This document shows, piece by piece, positions 24,906-33,975 of a DNA stretch of 64,000 nucleotides (position 1 is the stretch's first letter; each line of letters begins with the position of its first letter). Source of the stretch: Symbiodinium sp. CCMP2592 (lineage: Eukaryota > Sar > Dinophyceae > Suessiales > Symbiodiniaceae); assembly GCA_905221615.1 (NCBI GenBank), contig CAJNDT010002780.1:1-64000 (forward strand), read 5' to 3'. The position numbers and the translations under genes were made by a program. The notes beneath the pieces are model-generated. The model made no database searches. It was not told the DNA's origin and saw only the letters and a program-made list of their open reading frames with translations.

Positions 24906-25754
24906 TCAAAGAAAGCACACGTCCAGGCTCTGGCAACGGGTACTCGACTCGATGCCCAAATGCTGGAGGTCTGCGCTGAGAGGCGCTGAGCCGGAGATGC
25001 CTACCGAACGAAATGACTTCTGCCAGCTTCGTTCTGATAGCATCGTCACTGTCACTTCTTGCAAAAACTGCAGCCACTGCGCCACTGAGACGCAGCCGCT
25101 GCCGCGCATGGCTTCTGCGCACCGTCATCGCATTCATTGCTTTAGCGGGCCGAAAACACAGGTGTCCAGCGGCTGCAGAAGAGATGTAATGTGCGTTGGC
25201 ACAAAAAGAACCCAAAAATGCAACCTTTTACATGCTGTCAAAACTTCTTCTGTCAAGTGAACGCGGCAGCAATCCCATACGATGACAATCTGCTTGCTGT
25301 CCGACAAGCGCAGTGGCCCCAGCGCCTTGGCCAACTCCTCCAGAGCCTGAACCATAACCGGGCCATAAACCCACGAAGACTTCCGCCGCCTTAACTGTAG
25401 AGTTGTGGCTGCTGAAGCTGTTTGGGCATTCAATAGCAACCGTCGCGGAAAGCACCGCTCGTTGCCAATGAGGATTTGAGGGAAGCACTTCTGCAGCGTG
25501 CCTTCGCTTGATATCATGGCCAGCAGTGTCGCCGTGTTGCAGGGCGGCTTCCAAGGCCCACACCAATCAGAACGCCGGATGCAAACCCCTCGCTTTGCTT
25601 TGCAAAACTGAGGCATCGAGGACTCATCAATGTTGATGAAGATGGGTTTGCGTCTATAAGATGCCGCCGTCTGCCTGAGGTGCAAGCACCATTCCCAGAA
25701 GCCGCTCACCTGAAGGTCAGCGGACAATTTCGCGGGCTCCGAAACAGAGGTCAA
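24906..25754 (-). pseudogene. DDE-superfamily transposase remnant (pogo/Tigger-like)
   Basis: The frame 25754-25134 carries the core of a DDE_1-type transposase: an acidic residue in IFINIDESSMPQF, the second Asp in VIVWDCCRVHLT, then FVPTHITSLLQPLDTCVFGP with the third Asp. This spacing and the TSLLQPLD motif are characteristic of pogo-like transposases. After GPLKQ there are two in-frame TGA codons within nine bases. The same frame then continues (VAQWLQFLQEV...SWQKSFRSVGISG) with the family's C-terminal Trp/Phe pattern to 24906. N-terminal DNA-binding domains are not visible upstream, so it is a truncated, dead copy. Confidence 0.75.
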
Positions 25755-26535
25755 AACCTGAACGGAACTTGGGCCCGAAAACTAGCCACGAGTAGGGCTC
25801 TTTTCACATGCGGCAGTCGACACCGCACTCAAAATGCCACCGAAAAGGGGCCAGAAAATGACCCCGAAAAAGGTCAGAAAATGACCCTAAAAGCGGACTC
25901 GGAGGCCGGCGGCCACTGTCATGTGTCTGGAGTTGGCTGGTGAGGGAAGCAGGGTAAGCATGCGGACATGCACTTCATGAACGAGGCTACACTAATCAAA
26001 ACAAGCCAGCACGAAACAAACGGCAGCAGACAAACAAGCAAACAACGAACTGTGTTCTCACACAACACATTGCCGGACAAGCAGCTGCCTTTCAAGCCTG
26101 GCCTTGGCACGAAGATCCGTTTCGGAGTCGCGATGTGGCCCAAGACTTCGAAGGCGAGCTCCCAGCGACCACGAAACCGAGAGCACCAACGTCGCTGCCA
26201 GCGCGAAGCATGTTCCAAGTCTTGGTGGATCGTCAGCTCCTCGCGTCCTCGCAAGATCTCGACAAATTGTGATGCGACTTCACTCGAGCTTGGCCTGAAA
26301 ACCTCCGGGGCTTTCCTCCCTGCCACACTTCAACGAGTGCCCGAATGAACCCTTCATAGTGCCCAATTTTTCGCGAGGAAAAAGGAGATTTTCCTTCCTT
26401 TACGCCAACCCGAGCTCGAAAACTGCGGAATTCTGCGAGGGAGACGTGTTTGAAGCTTTACCAAAGTTTTGCCCGACATGCGGCGACCAGTGTCGCGAGC
26501 GACCGCGTCTGTTGAAATCAATCAAAACGCTCCGT
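25755..26535. other. No gene recognised
   Basis: Mixed-composition sequence upstream of the dead transposase, with short frames only. About 25840-25890 has a small repeat (CCGAAAAGGGGCCAGAAAATGACC). Nothing supports a gene. Confidence 0.4.
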
Positions 26536-27314
26536 CTCTCTCTGGGGAGGGTGTTCCAGTTCCATGTTCTGTGTCTCCTACAGGCCTCGTTTCGAGACCT
26601 TGGTCAGAATTCGGCACTTCGAAGGCCTGTCGATTCTGCAACGTGCTGGCAGGAGCTCAAGCAATCTCTGGGGCTCAAAAGTGCTTGCAAAGAGCCTCCA
26701 AGTGGCTTTAGGGGGCCCCCTGGCCAGCAACTCCCCAGGCCTGCGACTCGCAAACCAGCACTCGCAGGCTTCTGAGGCCTCCGAGCAGCTCGCAGCACTT
26801 CCGAGTGGCTTCCTGGCCACTCGCAGGCCCACAAAAGGTTTCCGAGTGGCTTCCTAGTTACTCGCCGCCCGCAAAAAGCTTCCGAGTGGCTCCCGGAGTT
26901 AGGCGTGGAGTGCCTAACTTCTCGCAGGCCCGCAAAAGGCTTCCGAGTGGCTTCCTAGCTACTCGCAGGCCCACAAGGCTTCCGAGTGGCTCGCAGGCCC
27001 TCCAAGCAGGCCACTCACAGGCCCACGAATTCCGACTCACAGACCCTCCGAGTAGCCACTCACAGGCCCACGAATTGCGAGTAGCTTCCTGGCCACTCGC
27101 AAAGGCTTCCGAGTGGCTCGCAGCCCCTCCGAGGAGCTCCGAAGCCTGCGCGCGGCGAATTGCAAGCACTTTGAAGCCCCAACGATTGTACGTCCTGGCA
27201 CATCCAGGCCCTCAAATCTGCAGGCCTGTGAAATACCAAATTCTGACTGATGTCTCGAAACGAGGCCTGTAGGCGGCACAGGGCATGGAACTGGAACACC
27301 CTCCCCAGAGAGAG
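26536..27314. mobile_element. Foldback element with ~250-bp inverted ends
   Basis: Begins CTCTCTCTGGGGAGGGTGTT and ends with its inverse AACACCCTCCCCAGAGAGAG. The inner ~200 bases of each arm also match in inverted sense (TACAGGCCTCGTTTCGAGAC, TCGAAGGCCTG/CAGGCCTGTGAAAT). The middle is a tandem of CTTCCGAGTGGCTTCCTGGC and CACTCGCAGGCCCAC. Half-copies lie at 52546-52795 and 63220-63520. There is no coding capacity, so it is a non-autonomous foldback or MITE-like repeat. Confidence 0.75.
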
Positions 27315-27318
27315 CCGA

Positions 27319-27480
27319 TTTAGATTTATAAATCTAAATCGGGCGGGCTCGACGACTGTTGCGAGAGGCCGTAGCCCGATTTAGATTTATAAATCTAAAC
27401 CGGCCGGGACTCGCTGGAGACAGCGGCCCGATTTAGATTTATAAATAAATGTCGGGCCGTCGCAGGGCCCAGTTCCATCC
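27319..27480. repeat. Palindromes TTTAGATTTATAAATCTAAA at the left end of the provirus
   Basis: Perfect 20-bp palindromes at 27319-27338 and 27380-27399, and a half-decayed copy at about 27432 (TTTAGATTTATAAATAAATG), which recurs at about 27758. The same palindrome occurs at 31911, 32396 and eight times at 35.69-36.07 kb. Confidence 0.9.
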
Positions 27481-27539
27481 CGGGTGTCGCCCGGTTTGGC
27501 ATGGCCCCCAAAAAACGCTCAATTTGATCAAAAACCGGC

Positions 27540-28150
27540 CTTGTTCAGGCTTCCCTAGATGCAGGGAAGCCTGAGCAAGTTCAACGCACCCGGTTCCATC
27601 CCGGGTGTCGCCCGGTTTGGCATTCCCCGCGAAAAAACGCTCAACTTGATCAAAAAACGGCCTTGTTCAGGCTTCCGCAGATCCGAGGAAGCCTGAACAA
27701 GCTCAAGAGGCGCTCAAGTTGAAGCACCGGCCGGGCTCGGCAACTGGAGGCAGCGGCCCGATTTAGATTTATAAATAAATGTCGGGCCGTCGCAGGGTTG
27801 CATCCCGAGTGTCGCCCGGTTCCATCCCGGGTGTCGCCCGGTTTGGCATTCCCCCGAAAAAACGGTCAATTTTGACGAAAAAAAAACCACTTCATCGGTC
27901 CCTCGATCCGAGGGACGGCTGAAGTTCAAAAAACGCTCATTTTTGATCAAAAAACGGGCCACTGTCGCAACTCATCAAATTTGATGAATGCTGACAGTGC
28001 CACAAAACCGCTCGATTTCATCGAAAAACGGGCCACTGTCGCACCTCGACAGATCTGTCGAATGCTGACAGTGCCACAAAAAACCGCTCATTTTGATCAA
28101 AAAACGGGCCGGTGTCGCAACTCGACAGATTTGTCGAATGCTGACACCGC
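27540..28150. repeat. Array of six stem-loops with changing stems
   Basis: Inverted repeats at 27540-27579 (TTCAGGCTTCCCT/AGGGAAGCCTGA), 27662-27700, 27890-27924 (GGTCCCTCG/CGAGGGAC), 27960-27999, 28034-28075 and 28109-28150. The last three share one layout: outer stem CACTGTC or GGTGTC, a fixed bulge GCAAC or GCACC, inner stem TCATCAAA or TCGACAGA, bulge ATGCT, and the matching outer strand (GACAGTG or GACACC). Between hairpins are A-rich near-palindromes (CTCATTTTGATCAAAAAACG). Tandem CATCCCGGGTGTCGCCCGGT blocks are interspersed. It lies just downstream of the helicase stop codon. Confidence 0.8.
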
Positions 28151-28246
28151 CGCAAAAGGCGCCCAAGTTGAAGTCAAAACGTGTGTTATGGATTTATAGC
28201 AGCTGTGTTGTGATTTTACAACACCCCTTCAAAGCACTCGAAAGCT

Positions 28247-30660
28247 TCAAAAAACCCTTGTTCTGCCTCCGTCGGATCCGACGAAGCCTGAACACACCCT
28301 CAAAGTACACTCAAAAGCTCTGGCCCGGGAGCAGCCCATGTAGAGATGCTTCAGCGTGAAGTGCGGACTCTCCACATCGTACAGCCAGACCCGCCCTCTC
28401 AAGGTCAGTCCCTGGACCGAAGCGTAGGTGATGGCGCTGCACAGCCGGGTGTGCTTCAGCAGCTCCGGCCCTGCGAAGGACTGGCCGCTCTCCAGGCGGA
28501 CCACCCCCTCCTCCACCGCTTCCACAGTCAGGAAGGTACCCTTCTGCACCTTGCCGCCCGCTCCGATGAGCCGCAGTCCCGGCCAGACCCTCATGGTCTG
28601 CGGTGCGTTTGTCGGCACCGCACCGCGAGCCTCGTACTCCACGAGCAGGGCGTCGGGCGGTGCGAGCCTGCGATTCTCCCGCTCGTTGATCTGCAGTCGC
28701 TTCGCATGGGAGATGACGAGACTCACGTCGGGCTCCCCCCGCCTCGGGAAGCGTCGCCTGGCCTCCCGCACCGCTTCGGCCAGCGGGATCTGCTCTGCTT
28801 CGTCCACTCGCAGCCAAGTCAAGAACTCGAAGATCTGCTCATCGAAGCGCCAGCGCTCCGAGAGCTCGTGGCACCAGCCCCCGGCCAGGTCGTGCAGCAG
28901 CTGGCTGTGCTTCAGCTCCTTGCAGACCTCCGCCCCCGCGAAGCTATCCAAGACTGCTGGCAGCTGCCGGAAGTCCCCGAGCAGCAGGAAGCGAATCTTC
29001 TTGTTCATGCTCAAGCAGGCTATGTCAGCCCACAGAGGAGTGTCTAACTGAGTGAGCTCTTCTATGACCAGCCAGGTGGCGCTGCAGTGGCCGTTCCGGA
29101 CGTTCCGCCGCACCCAGTGGTCCGCCGTCTGCGCCCCCAGGCCCACGTTTTGCACGGCCGCATGGGTTTTGGTGATGATGTGCACCGTGTCCCCGTGCTC
29201 CCTCAGAGCCTCGACGATCTTCTTGGCCAGATGAGTCTTGCCGGTCCCCGGAAAGCCCGTCAGGAGCAGGCTCTCGCCGTCCAGACAGTGAAGAACGGGA
29301 TCCTCCACTTGGCGCCACCGGGGCTTCGCTCGGATCGGCTCCGCTTCCATGCTCGGCTCTCGATACTGCCCCCTCAGCCCGGCCACCTCCTCGTAGCGAT
29401 ACACGGGCGTGCCGTCCCGGTGCGACATCTGCAGCAGCCGGTCCACGGCGGGCCGATACTTCTTCGGGACGTCCTGCGTCACCAAGCAATCGGTCTTGAT
29501 GCATTTCAGGTAGCGCCGGGGCACGTCCGACAGGGCCTGGCGAATCCGCGCCACTGCGACGTACTCGGCCCCCATGATGTAATCGTGAATCGGCCGGTAG
29601 CTGCAGTTTGAGAGCAGCCCCGTCACGAAAATGTGATCCCAGTGCGTCCTCCCGGCCGCATCGGTGAAGGTCTGGCGCCAGCTGCTGCCCTCTCCGTCCA
29701 CCTGGTGGTTGGAAGTCTTCATGGAGTAAATCAGTTCCATGTTCCGGGCGAAGAGGCCCACGAGACTGTTGACGGCGAGCTTGGCGTAGTGCTCCTCGCC
29801 GGCGGGCCAGCTCTGCTCCATGCGCTGCAGGACCTGCTCGAGACACTGCTGATCGACGTGCGCTGTTGCGTCCAGGCTCCACTTGAAGTGCTGCCACTTG
29901 GCGAGCCCTGCCTCGAGCATGTAGGCACACGCGGGCTTGGAATACCAGCCCCTCCCCACGTAGGGCAGCCGATCCAGCACGCCCTTGCGGTGGTCGCAGG
30001 GCAGATCGACCCAGGTGAGGTCCGCGAGCTTGCCCTCTTCCGTGGGAACGATGCAGTCCAGGGGGCAGAAGACGGGCAATGGGAAGCGAGCGTTGGCCAG
30101 GCCGTTTTTTCGGCAGCGACACACATCGATGCCCTGGCAGGGGCGGGCGTCGTCCCACTTCTGAAGCTGGAAGACCAGCGGCGGGAGCCTCGGCGAGGCC
30201 GCGTAGTTCTGATAAGCATAACGAGAGAAGCGGCTCTCCAGGGTGGTGCTGTGGTTGCCTTCGAGGCTCGTCTTTGTTCGATGACATTCCAAGCACAGGG
30301 CCTGCAGCTCCTGCTGCTGTCCGGAGAAGGACTGGGAGACAGGAATTACGTGATCGATCTCGAAGGTTCCTAGAGCGATGGGGGCGCCGCACAGCTTGCA
30401 CATGCCCTGCTGCCGGGCCAGGAGCTCCTCGCGACGGCTGCGGGTGTCGTCGCGCCGCCCCTGCAGTAGGTGCAGGAAAACCAGGCTGGCTCCGGCCAGG
30501 CGCTGGCCGCGATAGGGCACACCCAGGCGCTCCATCCACTGCTGCAGCACCTCCGCATCCTCGCAGAGCTCCCGGATCACACAGTCTGCTCCGCCCTGCA
30601 CTCGCAGCCGCAGCGCGGACCACTCGCACAGGTTGCGCATGGAGACCCTGGGGTGGTGCC
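28247..30660 (-). CDS. HNH nuclease - family-B-like DNA polymerase palm - SF1 (Pif1/RecD-like) helicase
   Basis: C-terminal part of the viral replication protein; residue numbers are counted from the open frame that starts at 30964. HNH nuclease at ~189-228 (CKLC...EIDHVIPVS...CLECH). Polymerase-like palm at ~390-495, with motif-B-like KLAVNSLVG and a motif-C-like YLKCIKTDCLV in which the usual DTD is KTD. SF1 helicase from ~565: Walker A GFPGTGKT, Walker B VIEELTQLD, LLLGDFRQLPAV, ERWRF, and AITYASVQGLTL plus MGCSRAR near the end. Role: genome replication and unwinding. True protein text starts near residue 104 (about 30652), where a one-base shift connects it to the upstream frame ending at 30577. 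The final ~15 residues run into hairpin DNA and may not be original. The helicase and HNH calls are firm; the polymerase call is inferred from motifs B and C and neighbourhood. Confidence 0.8.
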
Positions 30661-31854
30661 CCGGGCCAGCAGCTCCGCCCGCACCCCGCGTATGTCCTCG
30701 GTCCAGAAGTGGCCGGACTCGATCTCTCCGTCCCAGGGCCGCCAATCCTTGAACTCGGGCACCGGAGTGTCCCGCTTGAGTCGGCGGAAGCGCTGCCGCT
30801 GCTCGGACTCGTCGCAGCCCGACACGGCCCGGGCACTCTTGTAGAAGAACGCATGCCCGTTCCAAGAGGTGAAGGCGATGGCCTTTTCCTCCTTCTCTGC
30901 GGGCTGGAAGCAGTCTAGGAGCCGGCCCCGGCCGTCCACGTAGAACATGGGAGCGTTGCGCCACACGCAGAAGGTGCGGATCTCCGCAGGGCAGACGCCC
31001 CTCTGCTGCCAGTTGCCCGGACAGATGGAGTTAAAATCCTCCAGGACCTCCTGCAGCGGAAGCTTCAGGAGCTCCGCTATCTGCCTCGGCACGCAGAGCA
31101 TGTCCTGGCGTTCCTCGAAGGCGCTGGCCAGAATCTGGTCTCCGGCGAAGAGCTGATAGCTGACTTCTCGCAGGGCCCCCAGGGGCTGGCGCAGGCGAAT
31201 CTGGGTGTCGACTCGATTGTCGATGACCTGCATGGAGGAGGAGCTGTAGGCCCAGTCGTTGGTGGGGTGGAGGAAGTAGGTCTCTCCTGAGATCATGTAG
31301 ATCGGTTCGTTCGCCTCGGGCTGTCCCAGCTGTCGGAGCACGGCTTCCTTGACGTTGCGGGCGACCTGCGCCTCGCTCCAGGCGTCGTTTTGTCGGGACA
31401 AGCCCAGTTCCAAGGCTGTCACCGGGAGGTATAGTCTTTCGTACGGGTTCCCGTTGCGGCGGCGGCCCCGGATAATCACCGGCACGTGGGCCAGCCACTC
31501 CGTGTATTTATCCTTGAAGAAGGCCTTCCCCAGTTTGGTCAGATGGTACTGCCCGTTGGCCTGCAGGGTTCGCACGAGCTTCCGTGCACCTCCCCTCGTC
31601 AGGATGTAGTCCGAGGGGCCCTCCCGAATGAGGGGCTGGCTCTGGTCGAACTGTCGGTTCGGCGGGCTGCGGCCGGTGATGCTGTGGTAGAATTGCCCTG
31701 CTCGGGTCAGTTGTCCATTGGGACGAGTCAAGAGTGCGGACTGAAGGCGGCTGTCCCTCAGAGGCAATAGCTGCGAGCCTTGCGCTGAGATCCGTGGTCT
31801 GGCCCCAGCGTCGGCTGCACGTCGTATCGCTTCGCGTTGTTGCATCCACGACAT
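30577..31854 (-). CDS. N-terminal part of the viral polymerase-helicase protein (frameshifted)
   Basis: The 425-codon frame starts at ATG 31854, about 57 bases downstream of the TATA-containing palindrome at 31911-31930. No domain is recognised with confidence. A segment near residues 130-150 (HVPVIIRG, ERLYLPVTA) and a segment near 340-380 (FCVWRNAPMFYVDG, AIAFTSWNGHAFFYKS) have the feel of the N-terminal/exonuclease part of virus-type family-B polymerases. Meaningful text ends about at ELLARGTT, where the other frame (VSMRNLCEW) takes over near 30650. A single one-base indel would make one protein of ~1,200 residues. Either the copy is broken, or the junction is an assembly error or a frameshifting site. 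Confidence 0.65.
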   Translation of the reverse strand: MSWMQQREAIRRAADAGARPRISAQGSQLLPLRDSRLQSALLTRPNGQLTRAGQFYHSITGRSPPNRQFDQSQPLIREGPSDYILTRGGARKLVRTLQANGQYHLTKLGKAFFKDKYTEWLAHVPVIIRGRRRNGNPYERLYLPVTALELGLSRQNDAWSEAQVARNVKEAVLRQLGQPEANEPIYMISGETYFLHPTNDWAYSSSSMQVIDNRVDTQIRLRQPLGALREVSYQLFAGDQILASAFEERQDMLCVPRQIAELLKLPLQEVLEDFNSICPGNWQQRGVCPAEIRTFCVWRNAPMFYVDGRGRLLDCFQPAEKEEKAIAFTSWNGHAFFYKSARAVSGCDESEQRQRFRRLKRDTPVPEFKDWRPWDGEIESGHFWTEDIRGVRAELLARGTTPGSPCATCASGPRCGCECRAEQTV

Positions 31855-32430
31855 GATTTCTAGGAGCCTCCCAAAAAAAATCTCGGCCTCCGAACGTGCT
31901 GGAGGGGCGATTTAGATTTATAAATCTAAATTGGCTCGCCCGGGCTCGGACGTCAGGGCCACAGGGGGGAGGGGGAGGGCATGATTTATATAAATTTCTA
32001 AACGCTTCCTCGGGGTTCATTTCTGGGTTTTGGCAGCGCCGATCGCATTTATATTTTTGGGTTGCGTTTCTAAATGGCACTAAATGTCCGGTTTGGAGTC
32101 TTGCTGCACCTAAAAGTGCCTCATTTAGAGGCATTTAGCGGCTCAAAAAAAAACCTAAATGGGACTAAATGCTAGTTTGTGTGAAAACAAGCCCCAAAAG
32201 GACCATTTAGAAATTTATATAAATCCTGGCCGGTGAGCCAGGGCCCTGAGGATCTATGGCGGGGCCACGGGTCCCGGGTTGAAGTCTCGCAGCTGCCGCA
32301 CAGCCAAGGGTACGGGCGGGCGAGTCTCGCTTTGGACTCTGCACTCCCCCGGGGCACGGGCATGCTTCAGCAGAGTCTCGCTGCCATCGGGGCGATTTAG
32401 ATTTATAAATCTAAATTGGCTCGCCCGGGT
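31855..32430. promoter_or_regulatory. Non-coding region between the two minus-strand replication genes
   Basis: Holds two copies of the 20-bp palindrome (31911-31930, 32396-32415), an inverted pair GATTTATATAAATTTCTAAA (31983) / TTTAGAAATTTATATAAATC (32207), and at least five CTAAATG/CATTTAG motifs between 32070 and 32210. The palindrome at 31911 sits about 57 bases upstream of the polymerase ATG and offers a TATA box. It is the longest gene-free interval within the coding part of the provirus and a candidate promoter or replication-origin region; the function is inferred. Confidence 0.55.
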
Positions 32431-32985
32431 TCAGAAAGGACACTTCTGAGCCTCCTCCTCCCTGAGCATGAGGTCAGTCACTTCAATGAGAAGGCCGCAC
32501 TGCCCGCTCATCATCCAGACCTGCTTGAGCTCAGCTCGCACCTTGCACTGCCGATTGGTCAGGTCCCCCAGCTCGTGCAACGGCTGCATCTGGGCATCCC
32601 AGAGATTCACCCGGTCCAAGCAGACCTTGAGCTTGATGAAGGAATTCCCTCGTGTGGAGGTCTTGAGACAGGAGACGAAGCGGCTCTCCGTGTCCTGTGT
32701 GGTCAGCATGCGGCCGAAGAGCTTCGGGTCCACCAGGGACCGGCTGGCCAGCTGAGCCACGACGGCCTTCTGCTCCGCCATCGCCCCTTCGCTGGGCTCC
32801 AGGCACAGTGGCAGTCGCCGGGCATCCTCGCCGTTGTAGGCCGTGGGGTGCCAGAGGATGCGGATCCAGTCCCCGAACTGCCAGACTGCCGGGCCGTCCT
32901 CCGCAGAGACGGGGAAGAACTTGCCCCCTTTCGGGTTGGCCAGGAGGTCTCCGAGCTTGATCGCCGCGCTTGGCTTGCCGCTCAT
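32431..32985 (-). CDS. Small viral protein, possibly an OB-fold single-strand DNA-binding protein
   Basis: 184 residues from ATG 32985, which is preceded on the minus strand by GAATAAAAAAGGAGC. N-terminal KFFPVSAEDGPAVWQFGDW, then a C-terminal half rich in beta-strand-like text (FIKLKVCLDRVNLWD; CKVRAELKQVWMMSGQCGLL; IEVTDLMLREEE). The pattern of a strand ending in LWD, followed by a long strand pair with a Trp and a Gly-turn, is what one sees in viral OB-fold ssDNA-binding proteins, and its place next to the polymerase supports this. No diagnostic motif exists, so the function is a guess. It is divergent from the next gene (33015), the two sharing a 29-base A/T-rich spacer. Confidence 0.6.
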   Translation of the reverse strand: MSGKPSAAIKLGDLLANPKGGKFFPVSAEDGPAVWQFGDWIRILWHPTAYNGEDARRLPLCLEPSEGAMAEQKAVVAQLASRSLVDPKLFGRMLTTQDTESRFVSCLKTSTRGNSFIKLKVCLDRVNLWDAQMQPLHELGDLTNRQCKVRAELKQVWMMSGQCGLLIEVTDLMLREEEAQKCPF

Positions 32986-33014
32986 GCTCCTTTTTTATTC
33001 CCCAAATAAAAAAA
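32986..33014. promoter_or_regulatory. Divergent promoter-like spacer
   Basis: The 29-base A/T-rich gap between the minus-strand ATG (32985) and plus-strand ATG (33015) reads CTCC-TTTTTTATT-CCCC-AAATAAAAAAA. It offers a TAAAAAA motif directly before each start codon, matching the start context of the other viral genes. Confidence 0.55.
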
Positions 33015-33164
33015 ATGCCGTCCGCCGAACGCACCGCGCTCCTCGGAGAGTTGATCTGCGCTGCTCTGGGACTGGCCGGCGTCGTCGCCGTCCTGTGGCT
33101 GGTCACGAAGCCCGAAGATCCGACGGCCCAGCCTTGCCTCCTCGGCACCTGCATCTACTCATAA
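33015..33164 (+). CDS. 49-residue single-pass membrane protein
   Basis: ATG at 33015 immediately after AAATAAAAAAA, stop at 33164. Residues ~10-31 (LGELICAALGLAGVVAVLWL) form one membrane segment, followed by a short polar tail with two Cys. Small one-pass membrane proteins are common in capsid gene clusters of Polinton-like viruses and virophages. Too short for family assignment. Confidence 0.6.
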   Translation: MPSAERTALLGELICAALGLAGVVAVLWLVTKPEDPTAQPCLLGTCIYS

Positions 33165-33213
33165 AACATGTGTCTCCACGAGTGCTACAAAGCGCTCTGG
33201 AGTAAAACAAGCC

Positions 33214-33921
33214 ATGGGCAAGGTGAAGCTCTTCCCCACCGACGAGTTCACATCAAAACAGCCACGCGACCCGATCGTTCCCCGCGTGCCGTGCACTGGG
33301 ATCTTCCTCGGGCCGAGCAAATCGGGGAAGACGGTGGCCCTAATCTCGGCCATTCTGGACCAGTATCGCACGAGCTCGGGGGACTCGGTTTTTGAGCGAA
33401 TTTACATCTTTTCGCCCAGCATCGACATCGATGATGCCTGGAAGCCCGTCAAGCGCTTTATCGAGCACGACATGGGCGTAAATACGGATCGGGAGCAGGT
33501 CTACTTCGACAAGTGGGACGAAGGAGCCCTGCGAGGCATCATCGAGCAGCAAAAACGGATCACTCGCAAGACCAAGGAACTAGGCTTCAAAAAACTGTAT
33601 GAAATTTTGGTTTTAATTGACGATTTCGCAGACCAGCCGGAGCTCCACCGACGCACCGGCGACGGGGCGCTCGATACTCTCTTCATTCGAGGGCGTCACA
33701 TGCAAATTTCGACCTGGGTCAGCTCACAGAAACTGCGCCTCATCAGCGCCGCCGTGCGCGTGAACATGCAGTTCATGTGCGTCTGGCGCCTCCGCAACCA
33801 ACTCGAGCTGGAGGCCGTGCTGGAAGAATTGACGGCCCTGCTTCCCAAGCAGGAGCTGCAGGCCATCTACCAAGAGGCCACGCGGGAGCCCTATAGAGCT
33901 TCCTGTTCATCCATTACCTGA
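33214..33921 (+). CDS. DNA-packaging ATPase (A32/FtsK-HerA type)
   Basis: Motor that pumps the genome into the preformed capsid. Walker A GPSKSGKTVALI at ~residues 29-40 and Walker B ILVLIDDFAD near 130, with a downstream polar motif (STWVSSQKLRLIS) as in viral A32-like ATPases. Starts at ATG 33214 after AGTAAAACAAGCC. Its original C-terminus appears shifted: after EPY the expected family-like text (FLFIHYLKPRAEMFYKRW) is in another frame from about 33897, continuing to about 34040 across the next start codon. An extra two bases near 33893-33897 would explain this. Confidence 0.9.
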   Translation: MGKVKLFPTDEFTSKQPRDPIVPRVPCTGIFLGPSKSGKTVALISAILDQYRTSSGDSVFERIYIFSPSIDIDDAWKPVKRFIEHDMGVNTDREQVYFDKWDEGALRGIIEQQKRITRKTKELGFKKLYEILVLIDDFADQPELHRRTGDGALDTLFIRGRHMQISTWVSSQKLRLISAAVRVNMQFMCVWRLRNQLELEAVLEELTALLPKQELQAIYQEATREPYRASCSSIT

Positions 33922-33975
33922 AGCCTCGTGCTGAAATGTTCTACAAGCGCTGGGAGGAACGGTTTGTGATCGAAA

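Noticed and set aside
28346-30918. Several 200-280-codon plus-strand frames
   Set aside because: Shadows of the GC-rich polymerase-helicase gene; no motifs, and the minus strand carries Walker and HNH motifs.
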